A stretch of 64,000 nucleotides of DNA from Solihabitans fulvus (GTDB lineage: Bacteria; Actinomycetota; Actinomycetes; Mycobacteriales; Pseudonocardiaceae): assembly GCF_008386585.1 (NCBI RefSeq), contig NZ_VUOB01000031.1:1-64000 (forward strand), written 5' to 3'. The notes beneath the pieces are model-generated. The model was not told the origin of the DNA. It was given only the letters and a program-made list of their open reading frames with translations, and ran no database searches. Below, piece after piece: positions 52,254-60,391 of this stretch (position 1 is the first letter of the stretch; every line of letters begins with the position of its first letter). Made by a program: the position numbers and the translations under genes.

Positions 52254-52270
52254 ATACCCCACCCCGGTAT
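52254..52270. promoter_or_regulatory. CsoR-type operator 2, next to the MFS ribosome-binding site
   Basis: ATACCCCACCCCGGTAT, a box with symmetric ends, located directly before GGAGTAGG and the ATG at 52281. It would cover the translation start region of the exporter transcript, or a promoter just upstream. Confidence 0.55.
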
Positions 52271-52280
52271 GGAGTAGGAC

Positions 52281-53726
52281 ATGACAAGCAACGGACCGAC
52301 CCCCAGCCCGACCCGCTGGCTGGCGTTGGTGTTCATCGCGGCGGCCCAGGCCATGGTCATCATGGACACCTCGATCATCGGCGTGGCCCTGCCGAGGATC
52401 CAGGCCGATCTCGGCTTCTCCCAGGAGAACCTCTCCTGGGTGTTCAACGCCTACGTCGTCGCCTTCGGCGGGCTGCTCCTGCTCGGCGGCAAGCTCGCCG
52501 ACCTGTTCGGCGCCAAGAAGCTGTTCCTCACCGGTTGGACCGTCCTTGGTGTCGGGTCCCTCATCGCCGGCATGGCCAACCACGTGTGGGTCGAGCTGGT
52601 CGGGCGTGCCGCGCAGGGCGTCGGCGCCGCGCTCATCGCGCCGGCCGCGCTGACGCTGCTGATGATGCTCTTCGGGCACAACCCGAAGGAGCTCGGCAAG
52701 GCGCTCGCGCTGTACGGCGCGGCGGCTCCCGCAGGCGGCACCGCCGGCGTCTTCCTCGGCGGCGTGATCACCCAGTACATCAGCTGGCCCTGGGTCTTCT
52801 ACATCAACATCCCGATCGCTCTGATCACCCTCGTATTCGCGCCCCGGCTGATGCCGAGCGCGTCGGGCCAGCGCGGCTCCGTCGACGTCCTCGGCGCGCT
52901 CACCGTCACCGCGGGGCTGGCCACCGCCGTCTACGCGATCGTCCGCGCCCCGGAGGTCGGCTGGGGTTCCGCGAAGACCTGGGGCGCGCTCGCCGTCGCG
53001 GTGGTGCTGCTCGGCGCGTTCCTCGGCATCCAGGCCAAGCGGCGCCAGCCGTTGATGCGGTTGGGCATCCTCCGCGCGCCGAACCTCGCCGCGGCGAACC
53101 TCGCCCAGCTACTGCTCGGCGGGGCGTGGATTCCGATGTGGTTCTTCCTCAACCTCTACCTCCAGCAGGTGCTCGGCCTCAGCGCCTTCCCCAGCGGCGC
53201 GGCGCTGCTGCCGATGACCGTGGCCATCATGGTCATGATGATCGTGGTGTCTCCCAAGGTGATGGCCCGCTTCGGCCCGAAGACCGGCGTCGTCGCCGGC
53301 CTGCTGGTGCTGGCCGCCGGGCTCGTCGTGCTGTCCCTGGCCCGGCCGACCGGCAACTTCCTCGTCGACGTGTTGCCCGCCTCGCTCATCGCCGCGGTCG
53401 GCATGGGGTTGGCGTTCATCCCGTCGCTCGGCACCGCGCTGTCCAGCGCGCCGCCGGAGGAGGGCGGCCTGGCCTCGGGCATCGTCAACACCAGCTACCA
53501 GGTCGGCTCCGCGCTCGGCCTCGCCGCGATGACGGCGCTGGCGGCCGCCAGGGGCGCCGGACAGCTCGGCGACCACACGGCGCTCACGCACGGCTTCTCC
53601 GCCGCGTTCGTCGGCGCGGCCGTGATCGCCGTCGTCGGCGCGCTGCTCGCGGCCCTCATGCTGCGCATCCCCCGCCCCGGCAAGGTTTCCGCCGAGTCGA
53701 CGTCCGACAGCGGCGTGCGCGCCTAG
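52281..53726 (+). CDS. MFS exporter, DHA2 (EmrB/QacA) type
   Basis: A 481-residue exporter with about fourteen membrane helices. It has the DHA2 signature MDTSIIGVALPRIQADLGFS in helix 1, GGKLADLFGAKK (motif A) and the motif C region GAAAPAGGTAGVFLGG. DHA2 members export drugs and secondary metabolites. Two CsoR-type boxes precede it and a strong convergent terminator ends it. It is the natural candidate exporter for the product of the adjacent pathway, or for a copper complex of it. Confidence 0.88.
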   Translation: MTSNGPTPSPTRWLALVFIAAAQAMVIMDTSIIGVALPRIQADLGFSQENLSWVFNAYVVAFGGLLLLGGKLADLFGAKKLFLTGWTVLGVGSLIAGMANHVWVELVGRAAQGVGAALIAPAALTLLMMLFGHNPKELGKALALYGAAAPAGGTAGVFLGGVITQYISWPWVFYINIPIALITLVFAPRLMPSASGQRGSVDVLGALTVTAGLATAVYAIVRAPEVGWGSAKTWGALAVAVVLLGAFLGIQAKRRQPLMRLGILRAPNLAAANLAQLLLGGAWIPMWFFLNLYLQQVLGLSAFPSGAALLPMTVAIMVMMIVVSPKVMARFGPKTGVVAGLLVLAAGLVVLSLARPTGNFLVDVLPASLIAAVGMGLAFIPSLGTALSSAPPEEGGLASGIVNTSYQVGSALGLAAMTALAAARGAGQLGDHTALTHGFSAAFVGAAVIAVVGALLAALMLRIPRPGKVSAESTSDSGVRA

Positions 53727-53744
53727 CAGCGGCCGACGCGACAC

Positions 53745-53789
53745 TCCGGGTGTGGGCGGGAGGCAACCAAGGCCCCGCTCACACCCGGA
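53745..53789. terminator. Convergent terminator
   Basis: A 16-bp inverted repeat with one mismatch: TCCGGGTGTGGGCGGG (53745-53760) and CCCGCTCACACCCGGA (53774-53789). It lies between the MFS exporter and the PLP enzyme gene. Confidence 0.75.
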
Positions 53790-53868
53790 CTCCACGGCAG
53801 AAGCGCCGATGCGCGACGTGATCGTCGGGCCGTGCTCATTCGCGCGGCGACGCGGACCCGGCGCCGGG

Positions 53869-55092
53869 TCAGGCGCAGCGGGCGAGTGCCTGCTCGAAGT
53901 CGCGCCACAGATCGTCCCGGTGTTCGAGGCCGACGGCCACCCGGACGGTTCCCGGCCCGATTCCGGCCGCCCGCAACGAAACCTCGTCGAGCTCGCGGTG
54001 TGAGGTGCTCGCCGGATGCAGCACGAGGGTCTCGACGCCGCCGAGGGACACGGCCAGCGAGGCCAGCTCGACGGAGCTGATGAACATCTGGCCGGCCCCC
54101 CGGCCACCGGCGAGGTCGAACGCCAGCACGCCGCCGTAGCCCGCCAGCAACCGCTTGGCCACCAGGTGGTCGGGGTGGTCGGACAGGCCGGGCCAGTGCA
54201 CCGCCCGCACGGCGGGATGCGCGGCCAGCCGGTGCGCGAGGAACTCCGCGTTCGCGCAGTGCGCGCGCATGCGCAGCGGCAGGGTCTGCAACCCGCGAAT
54301 GGTCAGCCACGCCGCGAACGGGTCCGCGCTCGCGCCGAGCTCGACCGCGCGGGACCACGTCGCCAGGTGCTGCTCCTCGGTTGCGAAGACGGCGACGCCG
54401 CCAAGCACGTCCGAGTGGCCGCCGAGGTACTTGGTCGTCGAGTGGACGACGACGTCGGCCCCGTGCTCCAACGGCCGGCACAGCAGCGGGGACGCGAACG
54501 AGTTGTCCACCACCGAGATCAGGCCGTGCGCCCTGCCCACGTCGATGAGCGCGGGCAGGTCGCAGACCTGGGTCATCGGGTTGGCGATCGTCTCCAGGTA
54601 CAGCACGCGGGACCGGGGCCGCAGCGCCCGCCGCACCTCGTCGGGATCCTGGCCGCCGACGTGGCTTACCTCGATGCCGAACCGCTCGGCCAGCTCGCCG
54701 AACAGCGCGAACGTTCCCCCGTAGAGGCAGCGTTGCGCGATGACGTGGTCCCCCGATCGCAGCAGCGACAACAGGACCGAGCTGATCGCGCCCATGCCGG
54801 ACGCCGTCGCCAGCGCCGCCGCCCCGCCCTCGAGCGCGGCGACCGTGTTCTCCAGCGCCCGCACGGTGGGGTTGCCCCTGCGGGTGTAGACGAAGGCACC
54901 GTCCGGCCCGCTCATCGCCTCCGCGAGCGCGGCCGGATCGTCGAACGCGAAGCTGGAGGTCTGGTACAGCGGCACCGACAGCGGCCGGCAGCCCACCAGC
55001 TCGGCGGCGGCCACGTGCACGGCTCGGGTTTCCTGGTGCAGGGCACGGATCGGCGACCGCACGGCGTCATCGGCGGCTGGTCTCGACGGCAT
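53869..55092 (-). CDS. PLP-dependent C-S lyase-type enzyme (Cys/Met metabolism family)
   Basis: A 407-residue fold type I PLP enzyme of the cystathionine/methionine gamma-lyase family. The PLP phosphate contacts are YTRRGNPT, the stacking region ASGMGAISS, the Asp of VVDNSFASP and the Schiff-base Lys (about 221) in HSTTKYLGGH. Family members cleave or form C-S bonds of cysteine conjugates. ATG 55092 is chosen for GGGAGAGG just upstream; a longer start (55179) would overlap the PIG-L gene. It follows the PIG-L gene by 28 bases, so both form one minus-strand operon behind a CsoR-type box. In this context cleavage of an S-substituted cysteine is likely. Confidence 0.85.
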   Translation of the reverse strand: MPSRPAADDAVRSPIRALHQETRAVHVAAAELVGCRPLSVPLYQTSSFAFDDPAALAEAMSGPDGAFVYTRRGNPTVRALENTVAALEGGAAALATASGMGAISSVLLSLLRSGDHVIAQRCLYGGTFALFGELAERFGIEVSHVGGQDPDEVRRALRPRSRVLYLETIANPMTQVCDLPALIDVGRAHGLISVVDNSFASPLLCRPLEHGADVVVHSTTKYLGGHSDVLGGVAVFATEEQHLATWSRAVELGASADPFAAWLTIRGLQTLPLRMRAHCANAEFLAHRLAAHPAVRAVHWPGLSDHPDHLVAKRLLAGYGGVLAFDLAGGRGAGQMFISSVELASLAVSLGGVETLVLHPASTSHRELDEVSLRAAGIGPGTVRVAVGLEHRDDLWRDFEQALARCA

Positions 55093-55120
55093 TGCCTCTC
55101 CCAAGGTCCGGTCAGTCCGG

Positions 55121-55843
55121 TCAGGCGGTCGACGCGACCTGGAACGACTCGGCGAGCCGCCCCGGCCGAAGTCCCGCACGGCGCGCGTTGTCCCCCAGCC
55201 ACCGGCGAAGCTGCTCCTCGAGGTCGGCGAGGTGCGCGGTCTGCGAGGCGTGTTCGCGCAGGGCGGCCAGCTTCAGCTCGAACACGTCGGTCACGTCGAC
55301 GTGGTGATTGGGCCGAGGACCACCGAAGATCCAGAGCTGCGGCACGGCAAAGGCTTCCAGGCCCTCGTTGTCGAGAAGTTCCCGATGGGCCAGCGGATTG
55401 CGCGCCTCGGGGTAGGCGACGCGCAGCGCCGCCTCGCCGGTCACCCGGTGGTCGGGGTGACTGTCCGGCATCCGCTCCCAGTTGATTTCCGGGCTTGGCA
55501 TCACCATCCGCTGCGGCCGGACCTGGCGGACGACCCTGGCGAGGTCGCGGCGCAGCGGCCCGGACAGCTCCAGTTCCCCGTCTGGGTAGCCGAGGAACCG
55601 CACGTCCTCGACGCCGACGACCTTCGCCGCCGCCGTCTGCTCGGCGCGCCGGACCGCGGCGACGTGCGCGCGGGAAACGCCGCCCGCCGACCAGCCCGCG
55701 TCGCCGTCGGTGACGACGCAGTAGGTCGTCTCGACGCCCTCGGCCGCCCATCGGGCGACAGTTCCCGAAGCCAGGTAGTCGACGTCGTCGGGATGCGCGG
55801 CGACGACCAGTGCCTTTCGCGTGATCATCGGGTCGGAATCCAT
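55121..55843 (-). CDS. PIG-L/LmbE-family amidase or deacetylase
   Basis: A 240-residue zinc enzyme. The metal-binding motif AAHPDD (His17, Asp20) is near the N-terminus and SHPDHR is in the middle; VVTDGDAGW lies between. The family contains MshB (GlcNAc-inositol deacetylase), Mca (mycothiol S-conjugate amidase) and LmbE. It is not long enough for MshB or Mca proper. In the present context trimming of a mycothiol-type conjugate is possible. ATG 55843 or ATG 55828 are the usable starts. A CsoR-type box stands directly upstream of 55843 and there is no good Shine-Dalgarno, so the transcript may be nearly leaderless. Confidence 0.8.
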   Translation of the reverse strand: MDSDPMITRKALVVAAHPDDVDYLASGTVARWAAEGVETTYCVVTDGDAGWSAGGVSRAHVAAVRRAEQTAAAKVVGVEDVRFLGYPDGELELSGPLRRDLARVVRQVRPQRMVMPSPEINWERMPDSHPDHRVTGEAALRVAYPEARNPLAHRELLDNEGLEAFAVPQLWIFGGPRPNHHVDVTDVFELKLAALREHASQTAHLADLEEQLRRWLGDNARRAGLRPGRLAESFQVASTA

Positions 55844-55851
55844 TGTCACAG

Positions 55852-55866
55852 ATACCCCTACGCTAT
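55852..55866. promoter_or_regulatory. Degenerate CsoR-type operator before the PIG-L/C-S lyase operon
   Basis: ATACCCCTACGCTAT, with a good left half and a one-base change in the right half (GCTAT for GGTAT). It lies nine bases before the PIG-L start codon on the minus strand. Confidence 0.45.
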
Positions 55867-56172
55867 GACGTTCATCAAAGCAACCTCGGTAAGTCGGGAC
55901 TTCTGCGGCACGCCCGCCGTTCGGACCAGCCGACAATGTGGCATTGCGCCCAAGACCCGAGTGCGATCTGCCGTAATGTCTGTCCCAGAACGAAACCGCT
56001 GCACCGCAACGCCTGCGAGCTACCTGCGAGAACTGTGCTTGCACGGAGTACCATACTCCCCTAGGGTAGCGAGAAGGCAAGGTCCACGACCTGCTCCGCC
56101 CTCTGGGGAGTTACTGGGCGGCACATCGCAGGTCGAGTGCGTCATTTCGACTGTGCTCAGGAAGGCTCGTTC
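55867..56172. other. Divergent region between PIG-L and methyltransferase genes
   Basis: About 300 bases without a credible gene. It carries the two CsoR-type boxes at its two sides (55852 and 56053), one for each direction. Its base composition is less GC-rich than the coding sequence around it, as expected for a promoter region. Confidence 0.5.
56053..56068. promoter_or_regulatory. CsoR-type operator before the methyltransferase/di-iron operon
   Basis: ATACTCCCCTAGGGTA, sharing CCCCTAGGGTA with the copZ box. It lies 104 bases before the methyltransferase start codon and would control the plus-strand operon 56173-59368. Confidence 0.65.
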
Positions 56173-57225
56173 ATGGCGGGAGATCCAAGCTTAGATTTCC
56201 AGCAGAGAATGATCCGCGACGCGGCGACGGCACTGCACGCGATCACGGTCTCCATCGGTCGCAGGCTCGGCATTTACCAGCAGCTGGCTGGACAGGGACA
56301 CCTGAGCGTCGACGAACTCGTGCGGCGCACCGGAACCACCGAGCGCTACCTCAGAGAATGGCTGCACGCCCAGGTCAGCGCCGGTTACCTCGAGCACGAT
56401 CCCGTGGCCGACACCTATCTGCTGCCCGACGCGCACGCGCCGGTGCTGACCGACGAGGACTCCCCCGCGTTCGGCGCCGGGTTCTTCCCCGTCCTGCAAC
56501 ACCTCTACGCGACCGAGGACCGGCTGGTCGACGCGTTCCAGCACGGCGACGGGGTCGCGTGGCACGCGCACAACCCCGCCTTCGACTCGGCGCTGGCCAG
56601 GTTCTTCCTGCCGAGCTACCGCGCCAACATCGTGCGCAACTGGCTGCCCGCCCTCGACGGCGTCGTGGACACGCTCGCCTCGGGCGGCACGGTCGCCGAC
56701 ATCGGGTGCGGCGAGGGATACTCGACGCTGCTCATGGCGGAGGCCTTCCCGCGCGCCACCTTCCACGGCTTCGACTACTCCGCCGAGCCGATCGCGCGGG
56801 CCAAGGCGATGGCCGACGAACGCGGGCTGTCCGGGCGGGTGCAGTTCGACACCGCGATGGCCGACAGCGACACCGGCCGCCGCTACGACCTCGTCACGTT
56901 CTTCAACTGCCTGCACGACATGGGCGACCCGGTGGCCGCCGCGCGGCAGGTGCGCGACAGCCTCGCGCCCGGCGGCACCTGGATGTTGGTCGAACCCAAC
57001 GCTTCTGCGGACCTCGACGCGAACCGCCACCCGGCGGGACGCCTGTTCATGAGCCTGTCCGTGGTGATGTGCCTCCCCGCCGCCGCCGCGCAGCAGGGTC
57101 CCTACGCCCTCGGCAACCACGCCGGCGAGGACGTGCTGGAGGACATCGCCCGGCAGGCGGGCTTCACGCACTGGCGACGCGCGGCGGAGACGCCCTTCAG
57201 CGCCGTCTACGAGATTCGCCCCTGA
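56173..57225 (+). CDS. Class I SAM methyltransferase with N-terminal winged helix
   Basis: A 350-residue methyltransferase. The N-terminal helical/winged part (LHAITVSIGRRLGIYQQLAG, VRRTGTTERYLREWLHAQ) is as in the Rv2258c-like/O-methyltransferase class. SAM motif I is VADIGCGEGYS, followed by FHGFDYS and LVTFFNCLHDMGD. It should transfer a methyl to O, N or S of a small molecule. ATG 56173 has AGGAAGG upstream. First gene of a plus-strand operon with the di-iron oxygenase, the aminoacyl:carrier ligase and the carrier protein. Confidence 0.85.
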   Translation: MAGDPSLDFQQRMIRDAATALHAITVSIGRRLGIYQQLAGQGHLSVDELVRRTGTTERYLREWLHAQVSAGYLEHDPVADTYLLPDAHAPVLTDEDSPAFGAGFFPVLQHLYATEDRLVDAFQHGDGVAWHAHNPAFDSALARFFLPSYRANIVRNWLPALDGVVDTLASGGTVADIGCGEGYSTLLMAEAFPRATFHGFDYSAEPIARAKAMADERGLSGRVQFDTAMADSDTGRRYDLVTFFNCLHDMGDPVAAARQVRDSLAPGGTWMLVEPNASADLDANRHPAGRLFMSLSVVMCLPAAAAQQGPYALGNHAGEDVLEDIARQAGFTHWRRAAETPFSAVYEIRP

Positions 57226-57294
57226 CCGACAATCCCTGCCGGCACACCGACGACGAACTCGCGACCGCACAGCCACTGACCACCTGGGGGACAC

Positions 57295-58185
57295 ATGTCT
57301 GCCGTCGATTCAGCGGTAACCGACCGGTTCATCGAGATCCTGGACCGGTTGGGCGAGAAGTCCATCGAGGACTACTACAACCCGTACCAGATGTTCGTCT
57401 GGCCCGACGAACTGCCGGAGGACATGTTCTGGATGAGCCAGGACCTTGTCTCCGCGCACGGCACCGACCTGGCCGAGGAGCTCGGCCCGTCCGGCATGAG
57501 GTCGCTGTCCAAATGGGAGAGCATCAACTTCTACAGCCTCAACGTGCACGGCATCCGCGAGCTGCTCACCGAGGTCATCTCCCGCATCCACATGCCGGGT
57601 TTCGAGGTGCCCTCGGACTTCTTCCACCACTTCATCGGTGAGGAGAACGAGCACATGTGGTTCTTCGCCGAGTTCTGCCGGCGCTACGGGAAGAAGATCT
57701 ACCAGTCGGGCGCGCCGAAGCTGAGCCGCGTCGAGGACACCGACGTGGAGAACTTCCTGGTGTTCGCGCGGATCCTGCTGTTCGAGGAGATGGTTGACCA
57801 CTACAACCTCGCGATGAGCGAGGACGAGTCCCTGCACGAGACAATCCGCCAGGTCAACCGGATCCACCACCAGGACGAGTCGAGGCACATCGCCTTCGGC
57901 CGAGAACTAGTGTCGCTGCTGTACGGCACGCTCCGGGACCGGCTCGACGAGGCCCGGCTCCGCGAGATCGAGGGCTACCTGAAGCGCTACCTCGTCTACA
58001 GCATCCAGTCCTTCTACAACCCCTACGTGTACCGCGACGCCGGCATCGCCGACTCGCTCGGATTCCGCGGCCGGCTGCTCGCCGACGAACGCCGGCGGCC
58101 GTTCGAGCGCAGGGCGGTCCGCAAACCGTTGTCGTTCCTGGTCAGGACGGGAATCTTCGCCGACGACGTGCTGCCGACGGTGTGA
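57295..58185 (+). CDS. AurF-type di-iron N-oxygenase
   Basis: A 296-residue ferritin-like di-iron enzyme of the AurF family. All seven metal ligands can be placed: Glu75 (KWESINF), Glu117 and His120 (EENEHMWFF), Glu164 (LLFEEMVDHY), His191, Glu195 and His198 (IHHQDESRHIAFG). Spacing Glu164-His191-Glu195-His198 equals that in AurF (E196-H223-E227-H230). AurF oxidises an aryl-amine to the nitro state; homologues oxidise other amines. Next to an aminoacyl:carrier ligase and carrier protein, N-oxidation of a carrier-bound amino acid is the likely reaction. Expression follows a CsoR-type box, so copper should induce it. Confidence 0.88.
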   Translation: MSAVDSAVTDRFIEILDRLGEKSIEDYYNPYQMFVWPDELPEDMFWMSQDLVSAHGTDLAEELGPSGMRSLSKWESINFYSLNVHGIRELLTEVISRIHMPGFEVPSDFFHHFIGEENEHMWFFAEFCRRYGKKIYQSGAPKLSRVEDTDVENFLVFARILLFEEMVDHYNLAMSEDESLHETIRQVNRIHHQDESRHIAFGRELVSLLYGTLRDRLDEARLREIEGYLKRYLVYSIQSFYNPYVYRDAGIADSLGFRGRLLADERRRPFERRAVRKPLSFLVRTGIFADDVLPTV

Positions 58186-58222
58186 GCGGACCCGCCCCTG
58201 GCCCATCCGACCGGAGGAAGCC

Positions 58223-59065
58223 ATGAGCACACCCGATGTCGCCGCCGAACCCGACGGGCTCACGGTCCTGCACCCCGAGGCCGCTGGGCTGCTTCGCCTA
58301 CTGGACGGGATCTTCGAGGGTTGGGGCACCGCACGCGGCGCGCTCTCGATGATCATGCCGGCCGTGCTGCCCGCGACGCAGCTAGCGCACCTCGACGTCT
58401 ACGAGAACTTTCCGCACCAGGCTTTCCTGGTCAGCACGCTGGACCTGGCCGGGGACGGCGCGAGCGCGTTCGACGCGGCGGCGGGCTCCTTCCCCACCGC
58501 CGCACTGCGGCCGGCCGCCTTGGCGCTGCCGTCGGCCGCCTGTTATCCCGTCTACCTGCACTACACGGGCGACACGATCCCGCAGGACACCACCGTCACC
58601 GTGCTGGGGCGCTGCTTCCGCAACGAGGACCACTACAGCGAGCTACGCAGGATCATCGGCTTCCACATGCGCGAGATCGTGGCGATCGGCAGCAGGGAGC
58701 ACGTCGAGCAGCACCTCGAACACTTCGGCGAGCTGATCAGCCGGTTCGCCGAGGCGCTCGACCTGCCGCTGCGCAGGGAGGCCGCCACGGACCCATTCTT
58801 CGACGGCGACGGACCGAGGGCGCTGCTGCAACGGCTGGCCCCGGTCAAGCACGAGTTCCTCGTCGGCGAACTCGCCATCTCGTCCGTCAACGCGCACCGC
58901 AACTTCTTCGGCGAGAAGTGCCGCATCAGCACCGCCGACGGCGACCTCGCCTTCTCCAGCTGCGTCGCCTTCGGGCTCGAACGCTGGCTGTCCGTGCTGG
59001 AGGCCCGCTTCGGCGGCTGGGACGCCGCGGTCGACGCCGTGCTGACGGCCAGCGCCGAACTGTGA
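58223..59065 (+). CDS. Amino acid:[carrier protein] ligase (truncated SerRS-like)
   Basis: A 280-residue class II aminoacyl-tRNA-synthetase-like catalytic domain without a tRNA-binding arm. Motif 2 is GRCFRNEDHYSELRRIIGFHMRE and motif 3 VAFGLERWL. The zinc ligands expected for this family are present: Cys107 (SAACYPVYLHY), Glu151 (FHMREIV) and Cys247 (FSSCVAFG). In characterised relatives (aa:CP ligases, homologues of atypical archaeal SerRS) the enzyme activates glycine or alanine and loads it onto a small carrier protein encoded next door; here the carrier gene follows 63 bases later. The start is ATG 58223 with GGAGGAAG upstream. Confidence 0.85.
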   Translation: MSTPDVAAEPDGLTVLHPEAAGLLRLLDGIFEGWGTARGALSMIMPAVLPATQLAHLDVYENFPHQAFLVSTLDLAGDGASAFDAAAGSFPTAALRPAALALPSAACYPVYLHYTGDTIPQDTTVTVLGRCFRNEDHYSELRRIIGFHMREIVAIGSREHVEQHLEHFGELISRFAEALDLPLRREAATDPFFDGDGPRALLQRLAPVKHEFLVGELAISSVNAHRNFFGEKCRISTADGDLAFSSCVAFGLERWLSVLEARFGGWDAAVDAVLTASAEL

Positions 59066-59128
59066 CACGGCCGCCGGGCCACCGACTCCGCCGAGACCAA
59101 GCGCAACTATCCGAGGAGGAGCTGCAAC

Positions 59129-59368
59129 GTGACGAGCAGACTTGACCCCGTCAGGGAATGGATCCTCGCCAGACATCCGGAGCTCGACGACCTCGACTCC
59201 CACCTCGACCTCATCGAGAACCGGCTCATCGACTCCCTGACGTTCATCGAGTTCGTCTTCCTGATCGAACAGCACAGCGGCGAGTCCATTCCCATGGACA
59301 CCATCCAGGTCGACGACTTCAGGACGCTGAACAGCATCGGGAAGCGGTACTTCCAGCTGACCGACTAG
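59129..59368 (+). CDS. Small acyl/aminoacyl carrier protein
   Basis: A 79-residue acidic carrier protein with the phosphopantetheine attachment Ser36 in RLIDSLTFIEF, four-helix length and no fused domain. It starts at GTG 59129 with GAGGAGG ten bases upstream. It is directly behind the aminoacyl:carrier ligase gene, as in other aaCPL/CP pairs, and should carry the aminoacyl substrate of the di-iron oxygenase. Confidence 0.88.
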   Translation: MTSRLDPVREWILARHPELDDLDSHLDLIENRLIDSLTFIEFVFLIEQHSGESIPMDTIQVDDFRTLNSIGKRYFQLTD

Positions 59369-59384
59369 CCTCGCGCGGTCTAGT

Positions 59385-59420
59385 GGGTGGTGGCGGGCGG
59401 AGACACGCCCGCCACCACCC
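59385..59420. terminator. Perfect bidirectional terminator
   Basis: A 15-bp perfect inverted repeat GGGTGGTGGCGGGCG (59385-59399) and CGCCCGCCACCACCC (59406-59420), loop 6, between the carrier-protein gene and the convergent DinB-like gene. Confidence 0.8.
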
Positions 59421-59430
59421 GTCGCCGTGC

Positions 59431-60087
59431 TCAGCCGTAGATCACCAGCTCGGCGGTCCGCACGCCGGCCAGCAGGTACCGCGCGGGATCGGCGGGACGG
59501 CCGGTGTACAGCCGAATGAGCGTCGGCAGGTCGGTGATCAGCTCGACCGACGACCGTCCACAGTCGACACCACCGAGCTCGAAGTGCCGGTCGGGGAGGA
59601 CCACGTGCACCGCAGGCTTCTTCTTCACCCGGTCGGACAGCGCGAGGATCGCCAGCGCCTCCTCGACACCCGCGCTCCCGTACGGGTCGGGCAGGCCGAG
59701 CGCGTCCCGCACGTCCCCACCGTGCACCCACTCGCCCAACGCGATGATGTCCAGGTCTCCGCCCGCGGCGGCGATCGCGGGCGCCGCAGCGGTGTAGCCG
59801 CTGGCGAGTTCGGCCAGGACGCGCGACACCGGCCAGTGCCGTCGGTCGAGCACGTCCTGCTGGTTGCGTTCCGGACTGAAGTCGTGCAGCTGGTCGGTCG
59901 CGATGCGGCTCAGCGCGGCGCCGCAGTGCGCGAGGACGTCGCGCACCGACCAGCCGCAGCACGAGGTGAGGCGCTCGAAGTCCGTCTCGGGGATGTCCAG
60001 CAACAGCGGCAGCAAGCTGTCCCGCTCGGCGACCAGCAACCGGTTGGCCGCGTCGGGATCTCTGGAAAACTCAGCCAGGTCGACCAT
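59431..60087 (-). CDS. DinB/MDMPI-type protein (mycothiol-dependent transferase-like)
   Basis: A 218-residue protein of the maleylpyruvate-isomerase N/DinB superfamily: LTSCCGWSVRDVLAHCGAAL near residue 45, then ALGEWVHGGDVRDALG in the middle. Members use a metal and mycothiol to isomerise or conjugate electrophiles; LmbV of lincomycin synthesis belongs here. In the second motif the Glu is three, not four, residues before the His, so the metal site may be altered. ATG 60087 is preferred with GGAG upstream. Between the carrier protein and the second CopZ; a conjugation step with mycothiol in the adjacent pathway is a reasonable inference. Confidence 0.7.
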   Translation of the reverse strand: MVDLAEFSRDPDAANRLLVAERDSLLPLLLDIPETDFERLTSCCGWSVRDVLAHCGAALSRIATDQLHDFSPERNQQDVLDRRHWPVSRVLAELASGYTAAAPAIAAAGGDLDIIALGEWVHGGDVRDALGLPDPYGSAGVEEALAILALSDRVKKKPAVHVVLPDRHFELGGVDCGRSSVELITDLPTLIRLYTGRPADPARYLLAGVRTAELVIYG

Positions 60088-60127
60088 GCCCACGTCTCCA
60101 CATGTGGTTTCCCCTACCGTCGCCCGG

Positions 60128-60331
60128 TCACGCGATCTCGTAGCCCGCGCCCTGCACGGCCGCGCGGACCGCCGAGGGGTCCACCGTGTCCTCGGCGGTC
60201 ACGGTGACCTCGCCGGTGGAGATGTCGACGTCCACGTCGCGCACGCCGGACACGCTCTCGACCGCGGTCGTCACCTTGTTCATGCAGCCGCTGCACGTCA
60301 TGCCCTTGACGGCGTAGGTGGTCGTGCTCAT
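60128..60331 (-). CDS. Second CopZ-type copper chaperone
   Basis: A 67-residue HMA-domain protein with GMTCSGC (Cys13, Cys16) and QGAGYEIA at its end. It is only moderately similar to the first CopZ of this window. It is divergent from a methyltransferase gene with a CsoR-type box between them. A second chaperone apart from copA suggests Cu delivery to something else, perhaps linked to the biosynthetic genes. Confidence 0.88.
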   Translation of the reverse strand: MSTTTYAVKGMTCSGCMNKVTTAVESVSGVRDVDVDISTGEVTVTAEDTVDPSAVRAAVQGAGYEIA

Positions 60332-60391
60332 CGCCCTCTGCTCCCCTCACGTCCGCTGGCCGGGTGTCGGCCGCAGTCCGCCCAATAAACC

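Noticed and set aside
55861..56194. A small plus-strand gene between the PIG-L and methyltransferase genes
   Set aside because: The frame crosses both CsoR-type boxes and the methyltransferase start, has no ribosome-binding site and no protein-like pattern.
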